From Hyphomicrobiales bacterium (lineage in GTDB: Bacteria; Pseudomonadota; Alphaproteobacteria; Rhizobiales; Beijerinckiaceae): a DNA stretch of 64,000 bases. The DNA lies in assembly GCA_027483945.1 (NCBI GenBank), contig JAIXTM010000005.1:1-64000 (forward strand). Reading direction: 5' to 3'. The notes beneath the pieces were generated by a model. It was not told the DNA's origin, did no database searches, and worked only from the letters and a program-made list of their open reading frames with translations. A program made the translations under genes and the position numbers. Positions 56,612-64,000 of this stretch are shown piece after piece; positions within the stretch are counted from its first letter, which is position 1, and each line of letters begins with the position of its first letter.

Positions 56612-57034
56612 TCAGGCGAGCGCGGCGGCGATAGCGTCGCGATACCGCACCAGATCCTCATTCGCCGCCATCTGGCCGGTATGCGGTCGCAGCGGCACAC
56701 CCTCCCAGCGCGGAATGACGTGGACGTGGAGGTGGAACACAACCTGGCCGCCGGCGCTCTCGTTAAACTGCTGGACTGTGATGCCGTCCGCGGCGAGAGC
56801 CTTGCGCGCGGCGATGGCGACGCGGCGGGCGGTGCTCATGACGGCTGCCAGCATGGCGTCGTCGGCATCGAGCAGGTTGCGCGCGGGGCGCTTCGGGATC
56901 ACGAGGGCATGGCCGTCGGCACGGGGCATGATGTCCATGAACGCCAGGGTATGCTCGTCCTCGCAGATCCTGTGGCAGGGCAGCTCGCCCCTCAGAATCT
57001 TCGCGAAGACGTTCTGGCTATCGTAATCGGACAT
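56612..57034 (-). CDS. HIT-family nucleotide hydrolase
   Basis: Protein of 140 residues. The histidine triad is FHLHVHVIP near residue 102, with FAKILRGELPCHRI and HALVIPKRPARNLLDAD before it. HIT proteins hydrolyse dinucleotides or nucleoside phosphoramidates. It is the last gene of a minus-strand run with the FemAB-like, GDPD and RidA genes. Confidence 0.93.
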   Translation of the reverse strand: MSDYDSQNVFAKILRGELPCHRICEDEHTLAFMDIMPRADGHALVIPKRPARNLLDADDAMLAAVMSTARRVAIAARKALAADGITVQQFNESAGGQVVFHLHVHVIPRWEGVPLRPHTGQMAANEDLVRYRDAIAAALA

Positions 57035-57089
57035 GGGCGGTCTCCGGTCATTCCGTGCCAGGACTCATGTCGGGCCCGGGGTGCCGCCG

Positions 57090-58277
57090 TCAAGCTGGCG
57101 GCTCCTTGCGAAAGGGCGCCGCCTCGTCCAGCTCGTCCTTCAACGCTTCGACGTAAGTCATTTCGCGAGAAAGATAATCGGCCACCGCATCATGCAGGCC
57201 GGGATCGGCGAAGGCATGCGCGGAGCGCGTGGTCGCGGGGCGGTAGCCGCGGGCCAGCTTGTGCTCCCCCTGCGCGCCCGCCTCGACCCGCGACAGGCCG
57301 CGCTCGATGGCGAAATCGATGGCCTGATAGTAGCAAAGCTCGAAATGCAAGAACGGGTGATCCTCGACGGCGCCCCAGTTCCGTCCGTAGAGCGCATCCG
57401 CGCCGATGAGGTTCAGAGCGCCGGCGATGTAGGCCTCGCCGCGCCGCGCCATGACGAGCAGAACCCGGTCGGCCATGCGGCGTCCGAGCTCCTGGAAGAA
57501 GGCTTTGGTGAGGTAGGGCCGGCCCCATTTGCGGGCGCCCGTGTCCATGTAGAAATCGAAGAAGGCCTGCCAGTGCCGGTCCTCGATGGCGGAGCCCGTG
57601 AGGCGCTCGACGACGAGGCCGGCCGCCAGCGCGTCCCGACGCTCGCGGCGGATGGCCTTGCGCTTGCGGGAGGCGAGGGCGCTGAGGAAGTCCTCGAAGG
57701 ACCCGTAGCCCTCGTTGCGCCAGTGGAACTGCTGGTCGTTGCGCTCCAGGAAGCCTTCGTTCCGCAGGACGGCGAGGTCGGCCTCGTCGGCGAACGTGAC
57801 ATGGACGGAAGAGCAGCCCAGCCGGTCGCGAAACGCCAGCAGGCCGCGGGCGAGCAGCCTGCGCAGCATCGGCGCGTCGTGGTCCTGACGCACGAGCAGG
57901 CGCGGGCCGGGCACGGGCGTGAAGGGCACCGCGACCTGGAGCTTGGGATAATACTGGCCTCCGGCCCGGGCATAGGCGTCGGCGAAGGCGTGGTCGAACA
58001 CGTATTCGCCCTGGCTGTGGGCCTTCACATAGGCGGGCGCGGCGGCGGCCATCTGGCCGGACGGCGCTTCCACGACGAGATGTGCAGGCGTCCATCCCGA
58101 GCGGCCGCCGACACAGCCCGTCGCCTCCAGGGCCTGGAGGAAGGCATGGGACACGAAGGGATTGGGCGGCGGTCCGTCTCCGGCGTCGCCCCGGGCGCAG
58201 GCGTCCCAGTCCTTCGGATCGATGTCCGCCAGGGAGGGGACGACCTTGAGCGTGAACGATCCGGTCTGGTCTGTCAG
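57090..58277 (-). CDS. GNAT/FemAB-like peptidoglycan-associated protein
   Basis: Soluble protein of about 395 residues in a double-GNAT family (PF04339-type). Signatures are PNPFVSHAFLQALEATG, GWTPAHLVVEA, FPPVGTR-like ARKWGRPYLTKAFF, and the ending VEAGAQGEHKLARGY. No ATG, GTG or TTG is found in frame near the conserved start. The likely start is a CTG at 58277 that overlaps the upstream gene's stop. A GTG at 58388 would put 37 extra residues on the front. It may transfer aminoacyl or acyl groups to envelope material. Confidence 0.75.
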   Translation of the reverse strand: MTDQTGSFTLKVVPSLADIDPKDWDACARGDAGDGPPPNPFVSHAFLQALEATGCVGGRSGWTPAHLVVEAPSGQMAAAAPAYVKAHSQGEYVFDHAFADAYARAGGQYYPKLQVAVPFTPVPGPRLLVRQDHDAPMLRRLLARGLLAFRDRLGCSSVHVTFADEADLAVLRNEGFLERNDQQFHWRNEGYGSFEDFLSALASRKRKAIRRERRDALAAGLVVERLTGSAIEDRHWQAFFDFYMDTGARKWGRPYLTKAFFQELGRRMADRVLLVMARRGEAYIAGALNLIGADALYGRNWGAVEDHPFLHFELCYYQAIDFAIERGLSRVEAGAQGEHKLARGYRPATTRSAHAFADPGLHDAVADYLSREMTYVEALKDELDEAAPFRKEPPA

Positions 58278-59020
58278 GGAACGAAACCCTCGAACACCAT
58301 CTGGTCGGCGTGGGTCTCGGCGGCCTTTCGCGCCACCGCGTCCCGCACCGTCCAGGCCATGACCGGCAGGCGGCCGATCGTCCTGCACAGATAGGGCGCC
58401 GCGTGCGGAAGGTGAGCCACCCGCCAGGAGACGAAATCCGGCTGCGACCGCTCGAAATGCAGCAGGTTGGAGAGTTCGCGCTTCTTCTCCGGCGGAAGGA
58501 CCGCCATGTCGCCCGACTTGTACTCCGCCTCGGCGACGATGCCGCGCGGCCGGTCGGTCAGGCCTTTCAGGGCGGCGACGATGTCGGGATCGAAGGATTT
58601 GACGGCCACCGGCCCGTCATAGGTCTTCAGCACCTCGGCGGTGCGGCGCGTCAGCCGCAGGTCGCCGTCGAAGGCGCTCTTGATCTCCAGGACGAGCGGC
58701 ACCTTGCCGCCCAGCACGCCGAGAAACTCCGGCAGGGACGGGATCGTGTCGTCGCTGCCCTTCAGCTTGAAGCCGGCCAGGGTCGCGGCGCTGTAGGCGG
58801 CCACGTGACCCGTCTCGACCGTCAGGCGGTCGAGGGTGAAGTCGTGGAACACGACCGCCTCGCCATCGGCCGTGAGCTGGACGTCGCACTCGATGGCAAA
58901 GTTCCGCGCCATGGCGGCGCGGGCCGCCGAGGCCGAGTTCTCGATGATGCCGTTCGTCCGGTCATGCAGGCCGCGATGGGCGATCGGCCGGGCGACGACC
59001 CAGTCGGGAGCGGCCATCAT
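58274..59020 (-). CDS. Glycerophosphodiester phosphodiesterase
   Basis: Hydrolyses glycerophosphodiesters to glycerol-3-phosphate and an alcohol. It is 248 residues. GDPD motifs are PIAHRGLHD, GIIENSASAARAA, ECDVQLTADGEAVVFHDFTL and VPLVLEIKSAF. There is no signal peptide, so it is cytosolic. The start overlaps the RidA stop (ATGA); a second ATG at 59017 follows directly. Confidence 0.93.
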   Translation of the reverse strand: MMAAPDWVVARPIAHRGLHDRTNGIIENSASAARAAMARNFAIECDVQLTADGEAVVFHDFTLDRLTVETGHVAAYSAATLAGFKLKGSDDTIPSLPEFLGVLGGKVPLVLEIKSAFDGDLRLTRRTAEVLKTYDGPVAVKSFDPDIVAALKGLTDRPRGIVAEAEYKSGDMAVLPPEKKRELSNLLHFERSQPDFVSWRVAHLPHAAPYLCRTIGRLPVMAWTVRDAVARKAAETHADQMVFEGFVP

Positions 59021-59487
59021 GCCACCTCGAACATGGCTTCCACCTCGACCGCTGCCGAGAGCGGCAGTTCCGCCATGCCGACCGTCGAGCGGGCATGGCG
59101 GCCCCTGTCGCCGAGGACGGCAACCATCAGGTCCGAAGCGCCGTTCATGATCGCGGGGAGCCCGTCGAAGCCCGGCGCATTGTTGATGAAGCCGCCGAGG
59201 CGCACGCAGCGGCTGATGCGGTCCAGCGATCCGAGCGCGGCGCGAGCCTGGGCCAGCACGTTGATGGCGCACAGGCGCGCGGCCTCGACGCCCTGCTCGA
59301 CGCTGACATTGCCGCCAACCTTGCCCTTGTAAGCATCGGCGAGCTTGCCGTCCGGACCCAGGCAGAGCTGACCGGAAATCACAAGGAGATTGCCCGTGCG
59401 CACGAACGGCACGTAGTTCGCAATGGGCGCGACCGGGTTCGGCAGGACGATCCCCAAATCGGCAAGCTTCTGTTCGATCTCGTTCAT
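59017..59487 (-). CDS. RidA/YjgF-family deaminase
   Basis: Hydrolyses reactive enamine/imine intermediates in the cytosol. It is 156 residues. LVISGQLCLGPDGKLADAYK is followed by QGVEAARLCAINVLAQARAA and the C-terminal STVGMAELPLSAAVEVEAMF. It is the long type (about 150 residues, YjgH-like) rather than classical RidA. GAGGAGG seven bases upstream sets the ATG at 59487. First gene of the minus-strand run. Confidence 0.9.
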   Translation of the reverse strand: MNEIEQKLADLGIVLPNPVAPIANYVPFVRTGNLLVISGQLCLGPDGKLADAYKGKVGGNVSVEQGVEAARLCAINVLAQARAALGSLDRISRCVRLGGFINNAPGFDGLPAIMNGASDLMVAVLGDRGRHARSTVGMAELPLSAAVEVEAMFEVA

Positions 59488-59630
59488 CGCGGGCCTCCTC
59501 AGGCGTCCTTTGCCGCTGGGATGTTTGGCGCAAGCCCCCCGGCGCCACAAGGGGCGCGTTGCCGCTCACGGGAAGCCAACCTATGTTCACTCAGGGGAGC
59601 GCTTGTCGGGGGGCGCTTCGGAGAGATTGC

Positions 59631-60467
59631 ATGAGGTTCTCGCAACCCGGTCGCGCCGCTGTCATGTTCATGGCGCTCTGTTCGGCTTCCGCAGCCGCGC
59701 TGGCGCAGGCGCCGGGCGCGCCCATGGCGCTGGCGCCGCATAAGGCCGTCTACGACATGTCGCTCATGTCCAGCGGCGGACCCAAGCAGGTCGAGGCGGT
59801 GCGCGGGCGGATCGCGTTCACGTTCTCCGGCGATGCCTGCGACGGCTATACGGTCGAGATGCGGCAGGTGACCGAGGTCACGGCGTCCGAATCGGGCAGC
59901 CAGCTATCGGACCTGCGCTCGGCGACCTTTGAGGATCCCGACGGCCAGTCGCTGCGGTTCAAGTCCGAAACCCGGCGCGGCAGCGGCGCGCCGACCATCG
60001 TGGACGGCACTGCCCGCAAGGCGGACGGGGCCTGGACGATCACGCTCACCCGGCCGGAGCGGACGAGCGTCAAGGGCTCTGCCGAGATCCTGCCGCCGAC
60101 GGCCCATATGCGCCGCGTCATCGCAGCGGCCAAAGCCGGCGAGAAGCTCGTCACCGTGCCCGTCTTCGACGGTTCGGACGATGGCAAGAAGGTTTACGAC
60201 ACGCTCACCGTCATCGGCGCGCCGGAGACGGGCCCCTCGCCCGATGCAACGGCGCAGAAGGGCAAGCTCGACGGACTGACGCGCTGGCCGGTCACGATCA
60301 GCTATTATCCCCCCGGCCAGGGCGAGCGCACGCCGGCCTATGTCATGTCGTTCGATCTCTACGAGAACGGCATTTCCGGCTCGATCAAGCTCGATTACGG
60401 CGACTTCGCCATCCGCGGCGAGCTGAAGCAGCTCGATATCCTGAAGGCCAGCGACTGCAGGAGATAG
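59631..60467 (+). CDS. eipB: EipB-type periplasmic envelope integrity protein (DUF1849)
   Basis: Periplasmic beta-spiral protein of 278 residues. Signal peptide at residues 1-25 (AALAQ). The family segments PHKAVYDMSLMSSGG, SGDACDGYTVEMRQVTEV and FDLYENGISGSIKLDYGDF are present. The conserved disulfide pair, seen in Brucella EipB, is matched by C70 and C276. It is needed for envelope stress resistance in Brucella. The ATG at 59631 follows GGAGAGA. It is divergent from the RidA gene. Confidence 0.9.
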   Translation: MRFSQPGRAAVMFMALCSASAAALAQAPGAPMALAPHKAVYDMSLMSSGGPKQVEAVRGRIAFTFSGDACDGYTVEMRQVTEVTASESGSQLSDLRSATFEDPDGQSLRFKSETRRGSGAPTIVDGTARKADGAWTITLTRPERTSVKGSAEILPPTAHMRRVIAAAKAGEKLVTVPVFDGSDDGKKVYDTLTVIGAPETGPSPDATAQKGKLDGLTRWPVTISYYPPGQGERTPAYVMSFDLYENGISGSIKLDYGDFAIRGELKQLDILKASDCRR

Positions 60468-60473
60468 GCGGGA

Positions 60474-61751
60474 TCAGGCCCCCCGCGGCTTCTGCCTCAG
60501 GGCGATCCCGCGCTGGACCGCGCCGGCGCCGAAGCGCTCGCGCAGGGCGTCGATGGCGGCTTCCGTGCGCGTCAGGCGCTCCGTGGACGTGTCGAGCAGA
60601 TCGGTCGGCGCGGCCGCCGTGGCTTCAGCCAGGTCCGAAACGCCGATCCCGATCAGCCGGAACGGCGTGCCGTCGCATTCGGCGCGCAGCAGCAGCCGGC
60701 CGGCATCGAAGATGCGGTTGGCGAGCTGCGTATGCGGACCGCTCGCCGCGCGGGTTCGCGTGCGGAAATCGGCGGTCTTGAGCTTGAGCGTGATCGTGCG
60801 GCCCGAAAGCCCGGCCCGCTTCATCCGCGCCGAGACCTTCTCCGACAGGCGCCACAGGATCGGCTCCAATTCGTCGAAGCGGACAATGTCGGTGTCGAAG
60901 GTCGTCTCGGAGGAGACGCTCTTGGTCTCGCGTTCCGGCGTCACGCGTCGCGGATCGATGCCGCGGGCGAGCCGCGACAGGCGGCCCGCGTCGCCGCCAA
61001 GCGCGGTCATCGCGGACCGGTGGTCGGCGCTGGCGAGGTCGCCAACCTTGCGCAGGCCCGCCGCCTCGAGCCGTTTGATCGCGGCGGGGCCAACGCCGGG
61101 CAGGATCGACAGCGGCTTGTCGGCGAGGAACCCTTGCGCTTCCTCGCGCCCGATCACGGCGAAGCCGCGCGGCTTATCGAGGTCGGAGGCGATCTTCGCC
61201 AGGAACTTGCAATAGGACAGGCCGACCGAGACGGTGAGCCCGTGCTCCTCCTCGATCCGCCTGGCCAGCCGCGCCAGCGACAGGGCCGGGCTGGCCCGGT
61301 GCAGCCGTTCGGTGCCGGTCAGATCGAGGAACGCCTCGTCGATGGAGATCGGTTCCACCAGCGGCGTCAATTCCTGCATCATCGCCCGGATGGAGCGGCC
61401 GATGCGGACATATTTCTCCATGTCCGGCTTGATGACGACGGCCTCCGGGCAGGCGGCGAGCGCCTTGAACATCGGCATGGCCGATCGCACCCCGAAGGTG
61501 CGGGCGATATAGCAGGCGGTCGCGACGACACCGCGCCGGCCACCGCCGACGATGACCGGCCTGTCGCGCAGTTCCGGCCTGTCGCGCTTCTCCACGGCGG
61601 CGTAGAAGGCATCGCAGTCGATATGCGCGATGGACAGCGCCTCCAGCTCCCGGTGGGCGAGCAGGCGCGGGCTGCCGCAGCGCGGGCAGCGGCGCGCCCC
61701 CCGCGCGGCCTCCGCCAGGCAGTCGCGGCAGATCGCGCGGGACGGCTCCAT
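60474..61751 (-). CDS. dinB: DNA polymerase IV with N-terminal zinc ribbon
   Basis: Y-family translesion DNA polymerase of 425 residues. The polymerase motifs are IDCDAFYAAVEK and PISIDEAFLDLTG, each with catalytic acids. An HhH region (SILPGVGPAAIKRLEAAG) and a little-finger domain follow. An added N-terminal zinc ribbon has C8, C11, C22 and C25 (CRDC, CPRC), as in other Hyphomicrobiales DinB. It is one base from DUF3572 and likely in the same transcript. Confidence 0.93.
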   Translation of the reverse strand: MEPSRAICRDCLAEAARGARRCPRCGSPRLLAHRELEALSIAHIDCDAFYAAVEKRDRPELRDRPVIVGGGRRGVVATACYIARTFGVRSAMPMFKALAACPEAVVIKPDMEKYVRIGRSIRAMMQELTPLVEPISIDEAFLDLTGTERLHRASPALSLARLARRIEEEHGLTVSVGLSYCKFLAKIASDLDKPRGFAVIGREEAQGFLADKPLSILPGVGPAAIKRLEAAGLRKVGDLASADHRSAMTALGGDAGRLSRLARGIDPRRVTPERETKSVSSETTFDTDIVRFDELEPILWRLSEKVSARMKRAGLSGRTITLKLKTADFRTRTRAASGPHTQLANRIFDAGRLLLRAECDGTPFRLIGIGVSDLAEATAAAPTDLLDTSTERLTRTEAAIDALRERFGAGAVQRGIALRQKPRGA

Positions 61752-61752
61752 G

Positions 61753-62040
61753 TCAGGGCTCCCAGGCCTCCTCGGGCGCCAGTCGGTGCCGGGCCTGGCC
61801 GATCGATTCGGGGCGGATGCCGGCATGGCCGGCGAAGGCGAGGAGCAGGGTTTCGTCCTGCAGGACGTGATCGAGGACCGCGGCGAGAAAGCCCTTCTGC
61901 GCCGCCATCGCCCGCAAATTCGCGGGCGTGACGCCGGTCAGTGCCATGAACCGTTCCAGCCGTTCCGGATCGTCCGCGAGATAGCCGAGCGCGGCGACCG
62001 CGATCTCGTCGGGTTGAAGAAAATTGCGCGGATTCACCAT
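61753..62040 (-). CDS. DUF3572 family protein
   Basis: Small all-helical protein of 95 residues. The family pattern is IAVAALGYLADDPERLERFM, GVTPANLRAMAAQKGFLAAV and VLQDETLLLAFAGHAGI. Function is unknown. It is placed just upstream of dinB, which is a recurring alphaproteobacterial arrangement. A longer reading from 62253 runs across divK and is rejected. Confidence 0.88.
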   Translation of the reverse strand: MVNPRNFLQPDEIAVAALGYLADDPERLERFMALTGVTPANLRAMAAQKGFLAAVLDHVLQDETLLLAFAGHAGIRPESIGQARHRLAPEEAWEP

Positions 62041-62118
62041 CTCTCGGAGATCACCTTTGCGTTTCGTCAACGCCTGCCGTGGTAACGCTAACGGGTCGCG
62101 GGGGCGAAAGACGGTGGT

Positions 62119-62487
62119 ATGAGCCAGACGATCCTGATCGTTGAGGACAACGAACTCAACATGAAGCTCTTCAACGACCTGTTGGAGGCGCATGGCTACC
62201 TCACGCTCAAGACCTCGAACGGCATCGAGGCCATCGAGCTGGCGCGCAAGCACAAGCCCAACCTGATCCTGATGGACATCCAGCTGCCCGAGGTGTCGGG
62301 CCTGGAAGTGACCAAGTGGATCAAGGAGGACGAGGAATTGCGCGGTATCCCGATCGTCGCCGTCACGGCCTTCGCCATGAAGGGAGACGAGGAGCGCATC
62401 CGGGAGGGCGGCTGCGAGGCCTATCTCTCCAAGCCGATCTCCGTCGCCAAGTTCATCGAGACCGTCCGCACCTACGCGCTCCAGTAG
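62119..62487 (+). CDS. divK: Cell-cycle response regulator DivK
   Basis: Single-domain receiver of 122 residues. Acidic pocket E9/D10 ([17 protein letters not shown]), phosphoacceptor D53 ([17 protein letters not shown]) and the lysine of [13 protein letters not shown] are all present. In Caulobacter DivK~P acts through DivL and CckA to lower CtrA activity. The gene is 17 bp from pleD and divergent from DUF3572. Confidence 0.93.
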   Translation: MSQTILIVEDNELNMKLFNDLLEAHGYLTLKTSNGIEAIELARKHKPNLILMDIQLPEVSGLEVTKWIKEDEELRGIPIVAVTAFAMKGDEERIREGGCEAYLSKPISVAKFIETVRTYALQ

Positions 62488-62504
62488 CAGGTCCGTCCGC
62501 GCCC

Positions 62505-63878
62505 ATGTCCGCCCGCGTCCTCATCGTCGACGATCTGCCGACCAACGTGAAGCTTCTGGAAGCGAAGCTCACGGCGGAGTATTTCGACGTCCTGACGGCC
62601 AATAACGGGTTCGACGCCATCGCCCTGTGCGAACAGGGGCTCGCGGATATCGTTCTGCTCGACGTCATGATGCCGGGCATGGATGGTTTCGAGACCTGCC
62701 GGCGGATCAAGAATACGCCGACGACGGCCCATGTGCCGGTCATCCTCGTCACCGCCCTCGACCAGCCGGCGGACCGGCTCAAGGGCCTGGATGCCGGGGC
62801 CGACGATTTCGTCACCAAGCCGGTGGACGACACCGCGCTGTTTGCCCGCGTGCGCAGCCTCGTGCGGCTCAAGGCCGTGACGGACGAGTTGCGCCTGCGC
62901 GCCGCCGCGTCGCGGGACTACGGCATCGGCGACCCGCTCGCCGCCGCCGCGGCCGAGACCGGCATGAACGCCCGGATCCTGCTGGTGGACGATCGGGCAA
63001 GCTCGGCCGAACGGCTGGCCGGCGCCCTGTCCGCCTTCCACAGCGTCGTGGTCGAGCCCGATCCCCATGCCGCTTTGGTGCGCGCGGCGGAGGAGCCGTA
63101 CGAACTCGCCATCGTCAGCCTGGACCTTGCCGATTATGACGGCCTGCGCCTGTGCAGCCAGCTGCGCTCGCTCGACCGGACGCGGGGCATGGCCGTGCTG
63201 ATGGTCTGCCAGGCCGACGACCGGCCGCGCATCCTGCGCGGGCTGGAGATCGGCGTTCACGACTATCTGGTCCGGCCCGTGGACCGGAACGAACTGGTCG
63301 CGCGCGTCCGCACCCAGGTCCGTCGCCACCGCTTCGCCTCGCGGCTGCGCGACAGCGTCCATGCCTCCATGGAGATGGCGGTCACCGATGCGCTGACCGG
63401 CCTGCATAACCGCCGCTATCTCGACAGCCACATCCCGGCTTTGTTCGACCAGTCGGTGATGCGGGCGCGGCCGCTTTCGGTGCTCGTGCTGGACATCGAC
63501 AAGTTCAAGACGATCAACGACACCTGGGGCCACGATGCGGGCGACGAGGTGCTGAAGGAATTCGCCTCGCGGGTGAAGAGCCAGACCCGCGCGATCGACC
63601 TTGTCAGCCGCACCGGCGGCGAGGAGGTGGTCGTCGTGGTGCCCGAGACCGCGAGCGACGGCGCCTATGCCATCGCCGAGCGCATCCGGCAGAAGATCGA
63701 GCAGGAGCCCTTCGCGATCCATCGCGGCGCCAAGCGCATCAGTGTCACCGTCTCCATCGGCGTCGCGAGCCGCATCGCCGGCGAGGAGGCGGCCTCGGCC
63801 CTGCTGAAGCGTGCCGACAAGGCGCTCTACGTCGCCAAGGAACAGGGCCGCAACCGCGTCGTTGCCGCGGCGGCGTGA
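62505..63878 (+). CDS. pleD: Diguanylate cyclase response regulator PleD
   Basis: Two receiver domains and one GGDEF domain, 457 residues. The first receiver has D53 (LLDVMMPGMDGF) and is the activating one. The second (ILLVDDRASSAERL, then VSLDLADYDGL) is an adaptor. The cyclase site reads G371-G372-E373-E374-V375, where the fifth residue is normally Phe. An I-site RxxD is at R362-D365 (RAID). It makes cyclic di-GMP during the swarmer-to-stalked transition in Caulobacter. divK-pleD is the conserved order. Confidence 0.94.
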   Translation: MSARVLIVDDLPTNVKLLEAKLTAEYFDVLTANNGFDAIALCEQGLADIVLLDVMMPGMDGFETCRRIKNTPTTAHVPVILVTALDQPADRLKGLDAGADDFVTKPVDDTALFARVRSLVRLKAVTDELRLRAAASRDYGIGDPLAAAAAETGMNARILLVDDRASSAERLAGALSAFHSVVVEPDPHAALVRAAEEPYELAIVSLDLADYDGLRLCSQLRSLDRTRGMAVLMVCQADDRPRILRGLEIGVHDYLVRPVDRNELVARVRTQVRRHRFASRLRDSVHASMEMAVTDALTGLHNRRYLDSHIPALFDQSVMRARPLSVLVLDIDKFKTINDTWGHDAGDEVLKEFASRVKSQTRAIDLVSRTGGEEVVVVVPETASDGAYAIAERIRQKIEQEPFAIHRGAKRISVTVSIGVASRIAGEEAASALLKRADKALYVAKEQGRNRVVAAAA

Positions 63879-63945
63879 GCCGGGCCGATAGCGTGACCTT
63901 CCAGGCGGCGCCGCTAACCTTGCCGCTTCACCCTAATCCTTAGCG

Positions 63946-63961
63946 TTAACAAGCATTTAAC
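63946..63961. promoter_or_regulatory. CtrA-type binding site downstream of pleD
   Basis: TTAACAAGCATTTAAC is an exact match to TTAA-N7-TTAAC. It lies 68 bp after the pleD stop, in the last 122 bases of the window, which hold no other gene I can support. It could serve a promoter for a gene beyond the right edge. Confidence 0.55.
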
Positions 63962-64000
63962 GACGCAATCGATGCGATTCCCGTTGCGGGACGGGCGAGG

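Noticed and set aside
1-64000. CRISPR arrays, insertion sequences, prophage genes, rRNA genes
   Set aside because: No regularly spaced repeats, transposase or phage structural genes, or rRNA sequence were recognised anywhere in the window.

Overview
This 64 kb window is a chromosomal segment of a GC-rich alphaproteobacterium, most likely of the order Hyphomicrobiales (Rhizobiales). I base this on the merged S10-spc-alpha ribosomal operon with adk between secY and rpsM, the DivK-PleD pair, an EipB-type periplasmic protein, an ATP12-type F1 assembly chaperone, DUF1489, DUF3572 and DUF3253 genes, a DinB with an N-terminal zinc ribbon, and a phasin. I cannot name a genus from the sequence. I see no insertion sequence, prophage, CRISPR array or rRNA gene. 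There is one tRNA.

Region 1 (1-14.7 kb) holds the 3' end of tuf, then rpsJ-rplC-rplD-rplW-rplB-rpsS-rplV-rpsC-rplP-rpmC-rpsQ-rplN-rplX-rplE-rpsN-rpsH-rplF-rplR-rpsE-rpmD-rplO-secY-adk-rpsM-rpsK-rpoA-rplQ, all on the plus strand. The operon ends at a strong terminator. Most junctions are tight, but the rpsQ/rplN, adk/rpsM and rpoA/rplQ gaps carry clear RNA hairpins.

Region 2 (14.7-28.9 kb) is a mosaic of housekeeping and conserved small genes. It contains a BLUF blue-light sensor, a Do-type periplasmic protease, rarA, a PEGA lipoprotein, crcB, an RluC-type pseudouridine synthase, a HAD phosphatase, an ATP12 chaperone, a ring-cleaving VOC dioxygenase, DUF805, gamma-glutamylcyclotransferase, acylphosphatase, rhodanese, DUF599, DUF3253, YdcF, aldo/keto reductase and MltB-type transglycosylase genes.

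Region 3 (29.1-47.3 kb) holds three leucine-degradation enzymes: isovaleryl-CoA dehydrogenase and both methylcrotonoyl-CoA carboxylase subunits. They are not one operon. Between them lie an envelope cluster (flippase, GNAT-like transferase, GH25 lysozyme lipoprotein), mgtE, a LOV-histidine kinase-receiver hybrid, two small genes of lower GC beside tRNA-Leu(GAG), an orphan FliN-like gene, lipB, a bacterial PH-domain gene, two small exported proteins, a YbaL-type antiporter, an SDR and a CDF-like membrane protein.

Region 4 (47.4-64 kb) holds DUF1489, an OmpA-family protein, panC, a DnaJ-domain membrane protein, a D-Ala-D-Ala carboxypeptidase with a SPOR domain, a phasin, clpS-clpA and a 57-residue membrane protein. 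These are followed by a minus-strand RidA-GDPD-FemAB-like-HIT run, EipB, dinB-DUF3572 and divK-pleD. A full CtrA-type box (TTAA-N7-TTAA) lies just after pleD at the right edge.

No wholly new multi-gene system is evident. The best leads are the low-GC gene pair abutting the tRNA-Leu 3' end, the structured rpsQ-rplN gap, two unrelated flavin blue-light receptors 20 kb apart, CtrA-like boxes at fliN/lipB and after pleD, and several unusual sequence features (a YGF loop in ClpA, GGEEV in PleD, and a FemAB-like gene with no ATG/GTG/TTG start).
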